A stretch of DNA of 64,000 nucleotides. It comes from Cordylochernes scorpioides (Eukaryota > Arthropoda > Arachnida > Pseudoscorpiones > Chernetidae). Of this stretch, positions 51,367-62,061 are shown piece after piece (positions within the stretch are counted from its first letter, which is position 1; the number at the start of each line of letters is the position of its first letter). Position numbers and translations under genes: made by a program. The DNA lies in contig CP092879.1 of NCBI GenBank assembly GCA_030710605.1, positions 42,834,468 through 42,898,467 of the forward strand. The letters are read 5' to 3'. Under the pieces are notes generated by a model that saw only the letters and a list, made by a program, of their open reading frames with translations, ran no database searches and was not told where the DNA came from.

Positions 51367-52299
51367 TATATATATATAAATCCAAGCTCTGAATTTCTAG
51401 CAACACAAAATAATATTTAAACATTTATCCTTAAAATTTAACGGTTATATATTTTAACCATAAAATATTTTTTCTGCATCAGAGCTTCGAAAAAGAATAT
51501 TTTCCAAGTAAAGGGAAAACTCACAATAAGGATGTTAAGCAAAGTTTACCCAATTACAAAGGAGAACCAATGACGCACAAGAATTATTCACCAATGGCGT
51601 TAAGGATACCATTAAACAAGGAGGCATTCTCTTAGGAAATGTCAGGCTATTATAAAATAAATGTGGTTTTCTTTTTTTTTTTTTAATTAGCATTCTTCTC
51701 GCCTAAGAGAGAGTTTTTTTATAGGTTTGATTAATTGTTGAACTAAGTGTGTGTCGAAGGTTGTGATGGACATGACGAAGAAAAAAATGATTGGAACTTC
51801 AAAGTTTGCTCTTAGATTATTAATGATCGTTTGACTTTATTTGGTTAAGGCGTTAATTATTAAAATTTTATTGAGAAAAAGGTGATTAACTTTTAGAAAG
51901 AATGATTTATGACCGAGCTTATAGATAAGATGCTTAAAAGATTTGTCCATTTAGGATTTTACTTCACTTTAGAATCATTTTTTTCTTAAATATATAGATT
52001 GATAATCCACCCCTTCGTTTAATTAGTGGGGAACATTTATTAAGTTAATTTATTTAGTGGAATAATTTGTGTTTTATCAATTAGTAAATTGCTTTTAATT
52101 TATTAACTCTATATAAATTGTGTGGTTGTGTGGTTTTTACTCATTGTAAATATCCAATTTAAATAATTACTCGTGAGAAAAAAACTTCGATATTTCTAAA
52201 CTTTTTCTTTATAAAATAAATATATTTTAACATGATATATTATCTTGAAGTTAGAGGTTGCCTGGCCGGCATTCACATTTATTTAAAATAAAAGACACT
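51367..52299. other. No recognisable gene
   Basis: AT-rich sequence; nothing supportable seen. Confidence 0.5.
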
Positions 52300-52876
52300 T
52301 TGGCCATTAAATTGCCTTTTTTGGGCCCCAAAGTGTTTTTTTTTTTTTTTTTTTTTTGCCACAAAGTCTTTTTTTGGCCCCAAAGTGTTTTTTTTTTTTT
52401 TTGGCCTTAAAGTGTCTTTTTTTGGCCTCAAAGTGTCTTTTTTGGCTACAAAGTGTCTTTTTTGGCTACAAAGTGTATTTTTTTGGCCACAAAGTGTTTT
52501 TTTTTTTGCCACAACGTGCCTTTTTTGCCACAAAGTGTCTTTTTTGGCCTCAAATTGTCTTTTTTGGCTACAAAGTGTCTTTTTTTTTGGCCACAAAGTG
52601 TATTTTTTTGGTCACAACGTGCCTTTTTTTTGCCACAAAGTGTCTTTTCTTTTTGGCCTCAAAGTGTCTTTTTTGGCTACAAAGTGTCTTTTTTTGGCCA
52701 CAACGTGCCTTTTTTTTTCACAAAGTGTCTTTTTTTTTTTGGCCAGAAAGTGTCTTTTTTTGGCCCCAAAGTGGTTTTTTTTTTTTGGCCTTAGAGTGTC
52801 TTTTTTTTTTGGCCTAAAAGTGTCTCTTTTTTTGCCTCAAAGTGTCTTTTTTGGCCACAAAGTGTCTTTTTTTAAA
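52300..52876. repeat. T-rich minisatellite, about 25 units of about 23 bp
   Basis: Units of the type TTTTTTGGCCACAAAGTGTC. The T-run length varies (5 to over 20), and base variants (CCACAACGTGCC, CTCAAAGTGTC, CTACAAAGTGTC) recur every four or five units, a higher-order pattern. Long frames here on both strands (Phe/Leu/Cys/Val-rich on +, Lys-rich on -) are products of the repeat, not genes. Confidence 0.9.
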
Positions 52877-53118
52877 GAACTATGATAAATTAACGCGCCA
52901 TCTATTTTAGGGATACGCTATTGAATAGCGTATGTTTCTTTTTTCAGTAAAGCAATTCTATACTGCTTTTATGGCAACGATGAAAATAATGAGTGAACCT
53001 GACTCATCAGTAGTAAACCCTGCCAGTATTTTTTATCATTGCAGCAAATTTTAAAACATCCATGCAATGAATAGTTCACATTTTAAATAAAAATATCTTT
53101 AAACCCTTGAGCATATAT
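52877..53118. other. No recognisable gene
   Basis: Short AT-rich spacer; a GATACGCTATTGAATAGCGT palindrome at 52913 is the only structure noted. Confidence 0.5.
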
Positions 53119-53300
53119 ACACTCATAGACAAAACTTAAGGAAGTTGTACCTTTTAGCATGTATATCGGGATTCAGACAATAACTCAGAAAATATATTTG
53201 ATACACAGTAACCTTTATTAAAAGACTCAAGAGATAACCAAGTATGAATAAAAGTGTCTCTGTCTCCTTTGATGATAATAAAAGTAAATCTTTAAAAAAA
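53119..53300. mobile_element. Tc1/mariner-like MITE, copy 2 (right end lost)
   Basis: Starts TACACTCATAGACAAAACTT and shares AGTTGTACCTTTTAGCATGT and TGTCTCTGTCTCCTT with the other copies. No inverted right end was found. Confidence 0.65.
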
Positions 53301-53479
53301 GTGGTTGAAATAATTTGAAAGAGAAATGTATGCAAATATTTTTGCAAACTTTTTAGATTACTTTTTTCTATTTGATTGAAGAATATCTGGTTCATTACCC
53401 CAGTTGTTTTTGGGCAAGCTCATGACGTGTCAAAGCCGAATTAAATGCTTAGTTCCGTTGTTAAATCTTATTGTAAAAC

Positions 53480-53860
53480 AATTTGAATTTACATATGATT
53501 ATATTCACCTCAAAAATAATAATTTAAACTTACAAGTATATAGATATCTTACATGTATATAGAATCTTTGTAAAAGGTTGGCGTTCAGCCAACTAAAATA
53601 AATGATATTTTGATCCAATATATGCCTTTTTATTTAAAGATTATATATACATGTAAGATGTCTATATACTTGTAAGTTCAAATTATTATTTTTGAGGTGA
53701 ATATAATCATATTCAAATTCAAATGTATGTGTTATAATACCTTGATAAAGGTTGGCGTTCAGCCAACTGAAATATTGGTAAAATAAATGATATTTTGATC
53801 CAATATATGCCTTTTTATTTATGGATCGCTCTATTTTCAAAATGTATATAGAATATGGGA
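53480..53860. repeat. Fold-back element, family A, copy 3 (complex)
   Basis: Two arms of about 80 bp (ATTATATTCACCTCAAAAAT and ACAAGTATATAGATATCTTA at the left, complements at 53645-53722) enclose a family A end (AGGTTGGCGTTCAGCCAACT, CCAATATATGCCTTTTTATT). A second family A end follows at 53735-53830. It looks like a rearranged tandem of family A ends. Confidence 0.65.
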
Positions 53861-54836
53861 CGTTTTTAATTATATAAAATATGGAATATGGAATTTTACA
53901 ATTATATAAAATATAGAATATGGGAATTTTTAACAAACATATATACCAGTTCTATAGTTCCAACCCATATTGATGTACCACATACAATGTATTATATATA
54001 TTACATAATAAATAAAAGGTAGAGACTCGGGGAAAACAAAAAATCTTTCACCTTATAAAAAATAGTTAACCAAAGAAAACAAAGAGAGAAAAAATACATT
54101 TTAGATAAACAACCAAATAACTCACTTATAAAGTAACTTAAAGCAACAACACCTGGCGGAGTTTTTGTGAGGAAATGTGTCAACTTGAGACTCGACTTTT
54201 TAGCGAGAGTTCATCGGAGCTTAATTTTATTCTCCCTCCCTCTGGGACACTGTCTCGGCATTCCAGTAGAGCATCTGTCACACCAAGAGTCAAGATGTCT
54301 GAACTGAATTGTTTAACTTGTGTGTGGGATCGCTGTGTGTGTGAGTTCAAGCCAATCGTTCTAATTTTGTTTCTTTCTGGAATCCATTAGAACCTACGTA
54401 TTAAATAAAGAACTCTGATATGTTTCATCAGACTCTACTTGGTTTCATCTCGGGTGGAAACGACTTACTAGTTTTTTTAAGGAAATTTGATTGACTGCAT
54501 CTTTGTCTTCAATAGAAGAGAATTAAGCATCAAAGGTTAGTTGGTTTTAAATGTTTTAATGTATTGTTCTCTATCTCTCTAAGTCATGAGATACTAGTGT
54601 CATTTATATAACGAATCATTCAGTGCCACTAAACTAAGCTTTTGGAGATGTGAATGCTTTATATTATAATACATTATAATTGTGTTAATTATCTCGAGTA
54701 CACCCATGGTACAGACTATCCTGGTTAAGGATTTATGACTGCGTTTATAGTAAAGCACGCCACATGTTTGCAAAGATTCAGTTCAACTTAAACATTTACA
54801 AGAATTCTTCGCCACATCTGGTGATATGGACTCATT
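53861..54836. other. No recognisable gene
   Basis: Includes a short more GC-rich stretch (54150-54360) with a 71-codon frame that shows no motif. The 54690-54775 part resembles 10740-10830 inside the Helitron. Confidence 0.45.
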
Positions 54837-55080
54837 ACACTCGTAGACAAAACTTAAGGAAGTGGAAAGTCTTTCATGTCGCAGGTTATTTTTTAAGAGA
54901 CGAAGGCAATTTTGCTTACACTTGATTACCTCATGTCTTTGATATTGTCTGAATCTCGTACAACTTTGTTCACACTTGGTTATCCCGTGTATCTTCAATA
55001 AAGATCATTGTGTATCAAATATCTTTCAGATATATACATACTAAAAGGTGCAATTTCCTTAAGTTTTGTCCATGAGTGTG
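54837..55080. mobile_element. Tc1/mariner-like MITE, copy 3
   Basis: Complete by ends: TACACTCGTAGACAAAACTT at the left and AGTTTTGTCCATGAGTGTG at the right. The internal CTTAAGTTTTGTCCATG side matches the left side of copies 1 and 4, so this copy is in the opposite orientation. Confidence 0.8.
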
Positions 55081-55478
55081 TATGTGGTTAGTCTCAGCCG
55101 AGGTGTAAAGTGAACGCACACAGGAATCAGGAGTCTGGAACAAGGACCTGCAAGCTGTAGGTGCAGAAGAGACAAGTTCTGGGTCCAGCAAAGGTACGAG
55201 TGACGTAGAGACGGCGTCGGAAAAATCTAGCTCCTGAATTCAGGGATTTTATAGTCCTCTCATAAAAATGACTGGGACATTGATCCCTGAGTCCAAGAAT
55301 TGAGAGGCAATGTAAAGGCATTTCTGTAAGGCGGACAAATGCTGCGTCAGACAACGTGGTCTTGCCAGACTTGTTTCTATTTGGAACTTTCTGTCCTTCT
55401 TTTATACAACTTTACAAGTCATTTTATTGAAAACTTCAATATTCTTATTCAGTGAATTTTTTTAATATTTGATATATG
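55081..55478. other. No recognisable gene
   Basis: Spacer between two MITEs; a 75-codon minus frame (55354-55127) shows no motif. Confidence 0.45.
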
Positions 55479-55671
55479 GGCTCATGGACAAAACTTAAGG
55501 AAGTTGTACCTTTTAGTATGTATATCTCTGAAAGATATTTGATACACAGTGATCTTTATTGAAGATACACGGGATAACCAAGTGTGAACAAAATTGTCTC
55601 TATCTCCTTCAAAAAAAGGTAGACTAGCGAAATCAAGAATTTCCACTTACTTAATTATGTCCATGAGTGTA
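55479..55671. mobile_element. Tc1/mariner-like MITE, copy 4
   Basis: CTCATGGACAAAACTTAAGG at the left, and TTAATTATGTCCATGAGTGT at the right, about 190 bp apart. Confidence 0.78.
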
Positions 55672-55856
55672 TATATAGGGAGGTTGAACTTGTGTGATAA
55701 TCTTGAGAATAAAAAAAAGTAAGCTGAGAGACTGTTGGCCCTCGTCAGCGTGGTGCAAGCTGTACCTCAACGACCAAAAAACTGGCCATTCAGGCATCCT
55801 GATAAATCATGGAATGGGTAGTTAAGGCCAGAAGTGCGTGAGAACGAAAAGCAATG

Positions 55857-55925
55857 GGAAAATTTTGTACTGGGATAAGGTGGATAAATTAAGAAAAAGG
55901 TATCTCCTTATCGTGCAACTGAATA
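55857..55925 (-). repeat. Fragment of fold-back family C
   Basis: Reverse-oriented tail and one arm (TTTTGTACTGGGATAAGGT, GGTATCTCCTTATCGTGCAA). It stops six bases before the LTR element at 55932, which may have cut it. Confidence 0.6.
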
Positions 55926-55931
55926 TATATA

Positions 55932-56251
55932 TGTGATGATCCTGTCGACTTTCAGTGTGGCATTATGATAATAATGTGGGGGAGAGAGAAATAAGAAAAC
56001 AACAAGTTTGGAAGATGGGACCCAGCAAACCGAGAGAGAGAGGTAGCGCGTGGGGCTGTCACTGCCGAACCACCGTCTTGTGTGGCCACCCCCCCGACTA
56101 TCTAAAAATAGTCCGGCAGGGTTCCCAACAAAGCCCCCTCCGGCATGTGGTCAGTGGTTTAAAATGGCCGTAACTTAGTTTTCTATCGACGTCTCTCTCT
56201 CGTTGACTGTAGGTTTACTTTATTATTCCTGGAAGAGCATATATTATGACA
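55932..56251 (-). repeat. LTR-7 3' LTR
   Basis: 320 bp with a run of seven C, where the other LTR has about 40. Contains the direct TCTCTCTCTCGTTGACTG-type block. Confidence 0.8.
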
Positions 56252-56438
56252 TATGGCCCCCGTTGAAGAAGGCTGAACATGGTTTAAGTATACTTAAAGC
56301 TGGTGAAGCCAGGAATAGAGAAAATAATTTTACAGTTGAAATTAATTAAGGTTATGGTGACATAGTTTTATGTAAATAAAATATTGTATAGTACACAAGT
56401 AAATATTATTTACAAGCAGTTTTACAACACCAGAGAGT

Positions 56439-56696
56439 TTGACATTTAAGGAAATCTTTGAAAATATCAAGGTTATAAAAGGCTATATACAACAAAATCT
56501 AATGTACTATAAGGTAAATGACATTGAGGAGTGTGAACAAGGAGAAGGGGAGTCACAAACACATGATGAAATTCTGAAGGTCATTAAGACTGGAGAACTC
56601 TACACTTTAAGATATTTTTCAGGCGGACATGGCAAGGGTAAACTTGGCATGGGCCTTCTATGCTATAGGTGTAGAGCACGAGAAATGAGAGGTTGA
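56439..56696 (+). other. 85-codon open frame, function unknown
   Basis: Starts MTFKEIFENIKVIKGYI, moderately acidic, with a single Cys pair near the end (CYRCRARE). It lies antisense to LTR-7 and shows no recognised domain; possibly chance or a remnant. Confidence 0.25.
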
Positions 56697-58024
56697 GGTT
56701 GGAAATTGTGTGAGCTCAGGACTGAGGTAAATATAAAACTACATACAATGTTAGAACCTTGGCGAACAGAGAGAGGGGAAACTTGCCCTGGGCCAATCTA
56801 ACTTATCTATGCAGTTACTTGTGTAGCGAGTCCGAGGGGAAAAGTCCCGTGTGTAGTTGAGGAAGTTGAATGGACTTATATTTAATTTGCGGAAAGTATG
56901 CGCGCACAGTGCCAAAAATTGGGACGAGGACGGCGTTGTCCGTTACAAGTGACAAGCTGCTCGGACACGAGGGGTTTGAAGCTTTGTGGGAGCTTGTGCA
57001 AGGCGATGATTTCGCGGTGGGTTGAAAGTAAGACCCATGTCTGCGCGAAATGATGACGGACCGGACAGAATCAGCGACGATGCTTAACGTACCTCCGTGG
57101 GAAATATCGAAGGTAGGCTATATCGTGCTGGTTTGGACAATGGACAAACATAGATTTGAAGACAGGGTCCGTGTGGCACAAGAAGAAGGAGTGAACTGTG
57201 CCGCTCGATGTAGATTGTTCAAGTGAGAACAAAAGGGAGTTGATAAATATCTAGCAGTTAGTCAATCTGCATCCTGTGACGAACACACCATTGGCTAGAT
57301 GGTGTGGGTCGGTGGATATGCTAGAGATGAACTGCGAAATATATTATCATAAATGAAGGGCGAAGGTTAGGATTTTGAAATGGCAATATAGAAGTTCGAT
57401 AATTGATTAATCAATAATTCTCTATAAAGGTCCTGAGCTGGTATAAGGTTAACAAAGTTGTAAGAATGAGAGAGGCATTCAGGGGAAGATAGATAAGGGT
57501 CACCAAGGGTTGGTTGTTAGCAAGACTCACGTGGTGGTTGGAATTCTTCGACGCCTGAATTACAGGGTGAATTTTGAGTCGTTTAGGGAAAGAAATTATT
57601 TTTCGTGAGCCGTGCTTACAAGTAGGAGAGGTCATATACAAATAGGTTTACAAAAGTTTAGGTGCTGGAGGTATATTTTTATAGATAAATTGATTATGAA
57701 AAATCTATTGTTAATAGTTAAAATCGTAAATCATTAATAGGTAGAATTCCCCTTTTTTTAAGAGTTACGTTAAAATGGAAATTATTTAATTAAAATGACG
57801 ATTGTTAAATTCTAATGGTAAGATAACTAATTAAATGGGTTACAAATATCTAGCTAAATAGTATGGAGAATAAAACCATTGTTAATAGGCGTGGAGAAAC
57901 TAAATGGGGCTAATTATGTAAAGATTGGAATCAGAATTTACAAGAAGTGAGTTCTTTAAAGAATGAATGGAAGGGGTAAAACAATTTCACTTACAGGTTA
58001 TGCTGGTTTAGAGAGCACGTAAGT

Positions 58025-58306
58025 TCATTGAGATTCGGGAGAGTTCTGTCTGTGACACTGTGCGTACCAGTGTTGTACATCACAGTAGCGGCAGGGATAT
58101 GGCGGAGTCTTGTCCATGATGATGGAAGGTGTCCTGCTCTGGCGCGGCGATCGTTCTTGGGCAGGTCTAGTGCTGGAAGAAGTGCGTGCAGCTCCATCTC
58201 CGTCGTAGGTGAATACTTCTTCGGGATCACGGTTCAAAGGTTGGCGAAGAAGGGGTTGAGGGCTCGAAGAGGAGTGGTTACAGTTGAGTTGGGTTTGGCC
58301 GATCAT
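58025..58306 (-). CDS. gag: LTR-7 gag-like fragment with zinc knuckle
   Basis: 93 codons on the minus strand: a Ser/Pro/Arg-rich linker, then CRYCDVQHWYAQC, a CX2CX3HX4C variant of the nucleocapsid knuckle, one residue shorter than the usual CX2CX4HX4C. Followed by a stop after NSPESQ. The capsid part before it is missing, so the frame is a fragment or the element has a reduced gag. Confidence 0.5.
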   Translation of the reverse strand: MIGQTQLNCNHSSSSPQPLLRQPLNRDPEEVFTYDGDGAARTSSSTRPAQERSPRQSRTPSIIMDKTPPYPCRYCDVQHWYAQCHRQNSPESQ

Positions 58307-58388
58307 CGTGGCTTGGCTTCTTGTTTCTTCATACTCCGGTATATGAGGGATTTGCTTCCCAGCCAGGTCTTATCCTGTCGACTTTCAA

Positions 58389-58571
58389 TGTGATGATCCT
58401 GTCGACTCTTCTGTGATATGATCCTGTCGACTTTCAGTGTGGCATTATGATAATAATGTGGGGAGAGAGAAATAAGGAAACAACAAGTTTGGAAGATGGG
58501 ACCCAGCAAACCGAGAGAGAGAGGTAGCGCGTGGGGCTGTCACTGCAGAACCACCGTCTTGTGTGGCCACC

Positions 58572-58613
<42 letters not shown>

Positions 58614-58757
58614 ACTATCCGGCAGGGTTCCCAACAAAGCCCCCTCCGGCATGTGGTCAGTGGTTTAAAATGGCCGTAACTTAGTTTTCTATCGACGTTT
58701 CTCTCTCGTTGACTGTAGGTTTACTTTATTATTCCTGGAAGAGCATATATTATGACA
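58389..58757 (-). repeat. LTR-7 5' LTR with poly(C) expansion
   Basis: 369 bp, same sequence as 55932-56251 apart from an added 25-bp motif near its + strand start and an uninterrupted run of about 40 C (about 58573-58612). Confidence 0.8.
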
Positions 58758-59079
58758 TATATATATATTATTTAAAAATGCCTATTTTGGATCATAAAGT
58801 TTTATTTCCGATATTTCGTGTGGCAACTCGCCAAACTTCTTCGGGGAACAAGATTGTTTTGAATAGCTCGCGTATCAATTCACGAGTATGTACAACTGCT
58901 ATAAAAATTTTAAAATATCTAAAATCTACAATATGCATGTTTATAAATATAATACTTACTTTTTTATATTATTATACATATAATAACCAACTCTTAAGTA
59001 TACTTAAACATTTTATATACAGCTGATTTGCATATCAGCAGACGGCGCGGCGCGACCGCTTGCCGCTTGTTAGAACAAT

Positions 59080-60192
59080 ATGGTCGATAAAATTGAAAAA
59101 CGTACTGAGGAATGTAGGATTCAGCATAAGATCATCTCGGAACAAATTGCTGACACATTAAAATCAAAGTACTCATCTACAAATAAAAGCATAAATCAAA
59201 ATGATCTTACAATTGTACAGGGTTTGCTAAAGCAATTGAATATATTGATGGATACAATGGGAGATATCGCTGTAATCAATGGCTCTATTTGTGATAGACT
59301 TGGAAATCTGGACGAATCAATAAAGAAAATATCTCCTTCAAGTCAATTTTATAATAGGTCATATGCTCAAGCTACGAGAGCTACTAGTGAAGACGATAAA
59401 ATAGTTATGCAAAATCAAAACGTAACGGATAAAACAATAATATTTAAATCCAAGTTAAATGTTTCCCCGGCTGAAGTATTAGGCGAGGTAAATAATGGTA
59501 TTAAAAAGATGAGAAATGATAGATCTAAAGTCAAAATAAATAAAATAATAAAATCAAAATCTGGCGTAATACTTAAAGTTGATTCAGGTGAAGATTTGAA
59601 TACATTGATTGAAGAGTTTAAAAAGATTGATGAGGTAAATCAAAAAGCATTAATTTATGCACCAAAACCACTAGATCCTACAATTGTTCTTAAGTCAATT
59701 ACTAAATCTACAGATATTAAGGAATTGCCTTCGATTTTATGCAATATGAACTCAGAGTTAGAAGGTCGAGAGAAGAAGATAAAGGTTCTGTTCGCTATGA
59801 GATCAAATACTGATGTACAGGATGTTGTTCTCCGCATTTCCCCGGCTACATACCAAATTATGAAGAAATTACAACGTATATATACAGACATACAGGTTAC
59901 ATATATGAAGGATAAGGTGCTTGTACGTCAATGTCAAAACTGTTTTAGTTATGGTCATAGTAAAAATTCATGTAACATCATAAAATGTAAAAATTGCGGA
60001 GACAATGACCAACATGTTAACTGTCAATCCTTGCCCAAGTGCATAAATTGCTCTACACATCCTAAATATAGGAATAGCAATAATCATCGTTCTAATGACA
60101 AATTATGTCCTGTGTTCCTTCAACAAATGAAATATGAGATACAAATAACATGTTATGCAGATTTAGATCATGATATTGTTACTTTGGATTAG
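59080..60192 (+). CDS. LINE ORF1: gag-like RNA-binding protein
   Basis: 370 residues. The N-terminal half is rich in Lys, Asp and Asn with coiled-coil-like spacing and no clear domain. The C-terminal part has three Cys/His clusters: CQNCFSYGHSKNSC (CX2CX4HX4C), CKNCGDNDQHVNC and CINCSTHPKYRNS with a downstream H and C. Such knuckles bind element RNA in the ribonucleoprotein. The triple arrangement and order are those of Jockey/R1-type ORF1. The ATG at AACAATATGG is the first in the frame. A T16 run separates it from ORF2. Confidence 0.85.
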   Translation: MVDKIEKRTEECRIQHKIISEQIADTLKSKYSSTNKSINQNDLTIVQGLLKQLNILMDTMGDIAVINGSICDRLGNLDESIKKISPSSQFYNRSYAQATRATSEDDKIVMQNQNVTDKTIIFKSKLNVSPAEVLGEVNNGIKKMRNDRSKVKINKIIKSKSGVILKVDSGEDLNTLIEEFKKIDEVNQKALIYAPKPLDPTIVLKSITKSTDIKELPSILCNMNSELEGREKKIKVLFAMRSNTDVQDVVLRISPATYQIMKKLQRIYTDIQVTYMKDKVLVRQCQNCFSYGHSKNSCNIIKCKNCGDNDQHVNCQSLPKCINCSTHPKYRNSNNHRSNDKLCPVFLQQMKYEIQITCYADLDHDIVTLD

Positions 60193-60228
60193 AATAGACT
60201 TATTCTTGTTTTTTTTTTTTTTTGGTCA

Positions 60229-62061
60229 ATGTTCAAATTAAAAATTCTACAACAAAACACGCGGAAAAGCAATTTGGTTAATAATGAAATAAGGGAATTT
60301 ATTTCTAAAGAAAAATATATGATTATAGTTCAATAACCATATAGTATAAATAATGAAGTAATCTTTAATATGCGTTCAAAAATATATTATGCAAATATAC
60401 CGGGAGTTCCAATATATACCGCAACAATCGTTACAAACCCTTTCTTATCATGTAAATTAATTAAAGAGTTTTCAAATTCATTTGCAACCACTATATCAGT
60501 ACAAACTACTAAACGGCAAATTATTCTTTCAAATATTTATATACACCCTAATAAAATGGATACCTGTCATGTTCAATTCCTTGATAAATTAATTAAAAAT
60601 TTTAACACAAATCCATTGATTTTAGCTGGAGATTTTAACGCTCGAAGTCAGATGTGGTTTGATAATATTATTAATCAAAACGGTAGAAGACTTCAACCTA
60701 TAATTGATTTTCACAATATGCTCATACATAACAATCGAAACAAAACATGTCGAGGATTAAGTATAATAGATCTTACTATTACTAATAGTCATGCTCATGT
60801 ACTTGTTAATGGATGGAAAACGTTAAATCTTTCGCAAATCACAGACCATCACGCAATCTCATTCGACATTAGTCTGGAAACAGAAAGTTTATTACATGAA
60901 AATAATTCTACATGGTATTTTCAAGAAAAAAGAGCCAATTGGCAAAAATATGAGCAGGCAATCAATGTGTCTAGGATAAATGAGGCAATGATGAAATTAG
61001 GTAAAATAGTAAATAAAAACGATATAAACTGTGTAGTTTCTCTCATAACTGACATATTAATTGAAGCTGAATATGCATCTCTACGATTAAAACCAAAATA
61101 TTTAAATAATAATCCATTTAATTGGTGGACGGATGAACTGGAACTTTTTAAAAATCATTTTAAATATGTTCGAAATCTATATTATCGGGGTAAACGGTCT
61201 AATAGACAGCTAGTTTATGAAAAAATGTATAAAGAAATACGAAATAAGTATATGAATATTATTCAAAAAACAAGAACTGTAAGCTGGAGGGTATTCCTGG
61301 AGGAAGTTGAAAATACATCTCCTTTTGGTAATACTTACAAAACTTTTAAACAAAAAATTTCTCCTAGGTCTTTTGATTTACCAATTCTAGATGTATCTCA
61401 AGATGTGCTCGAATCAGAAATGAAAAATCTTTTATCTTCTCTATTTCCGAATGACTGTCAATCTTCTGACACAAACTATCATAAATTAATCAGAGACAAG
61501 AGTTATACTTTTTCTAATGATAAAATCATTTATTTTGATAATATTCAAATCTGTTCAATAATTAAAAAACTTAAAAATGGCAAGGCTCCAGGAATAGATC
61601 ATATAAGCAATCAGATGATCAAAACGGCAGTTCATCATATATCTCCTGTGTTAACAAAATTGTTCAATGCTTGTATGGGACTTAATTATTATCCGGAGGC
61701 CTGGAGAAAGTCAGCAGTAATGATTATAAAAAAACCTAATAAAGAAAATTATAAAGATCCGAAAGCCTACCGCCCTATAAGCTTGTCTTCTAATTTAGGT
61801 AAAATTTTTGAAAGTCTAATTCATATTGAACTTTTAAATCATATTAATAGTAATAATGTTATGCATCCTGCTCAACATGGATTTACACAAGAAAAATCAA
61901 CAATCTCTGCGTTACAAGAAATAACTAAATTAAGTCTTCTGAAAAGAGAAACAGAAAATACGGCAATAGTAACAGTGGACATCAGCGGAGCTTTCGACAA
62001 CGCATGGCATCCGGCAATTCTCAACAATTGGACAAGGCAAATTTTCCAGCGGTACTTATAA
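60229..62061 (+). pseudogene. LINE ORF2, endonuclease and RT N-terminal half
   Basis: The frame begins MFKLKILQQNTRKSNL at 60229, 37 nt after ORF1, in the way such ORF2 proteins begin. A TAA at 60334 stands where the catalytic Glu of the endonuclease QEPY motif is expected (reads VQ-stop-PYS). After it, the frame is open from 60337. Endonuclease: LAGDFNARSQMW (near 60630), TDHHAISFD (near 60845). RT: KNGKAPGIDHISNQMI, YRPISLSSNLGKIFE, QHGFTQEKSTISALQ and the first catalytic Asp in VDISGAFDNAWH (near 61980). It then loses frame at about 62030. Confidence 0.85.

Larger units (their letters stand above)
55932..58757 (-). mobile_element. LTR-7: short LTR retroelement with a gag zinc knuckle
   Basis: Direct repeats (55932-56251 and 58389-58757) start TGTGATGATCCTGTCGAC and end CATATATTATGACA; both are flanked by TATA. 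On the minus strand the purine tract AACGGGGGCCATA precedes the left LTR, and the gag-like frame at 58306-58025 lies just inside the right LTR, so the element is minus-oriented. No protease, RT or integrase could be read in the 2.1-kb interior; it is non-autonomous. Confidence 0.75.

Noticed and set aside
52279-52885. ORFs of 105-166 codons on both strands
   Set aside because: Produced by the T-rich minisatellite; low-complexity Phe/Leu or Lys/Gln repeats, no start context.
56439-56696. 85-codon frame as LTR-7 gag
   Set aside because: It lies antisense to the orientation indicated by the purine tract and zinc knuckle, and has no capsid or complete knuckle motif.
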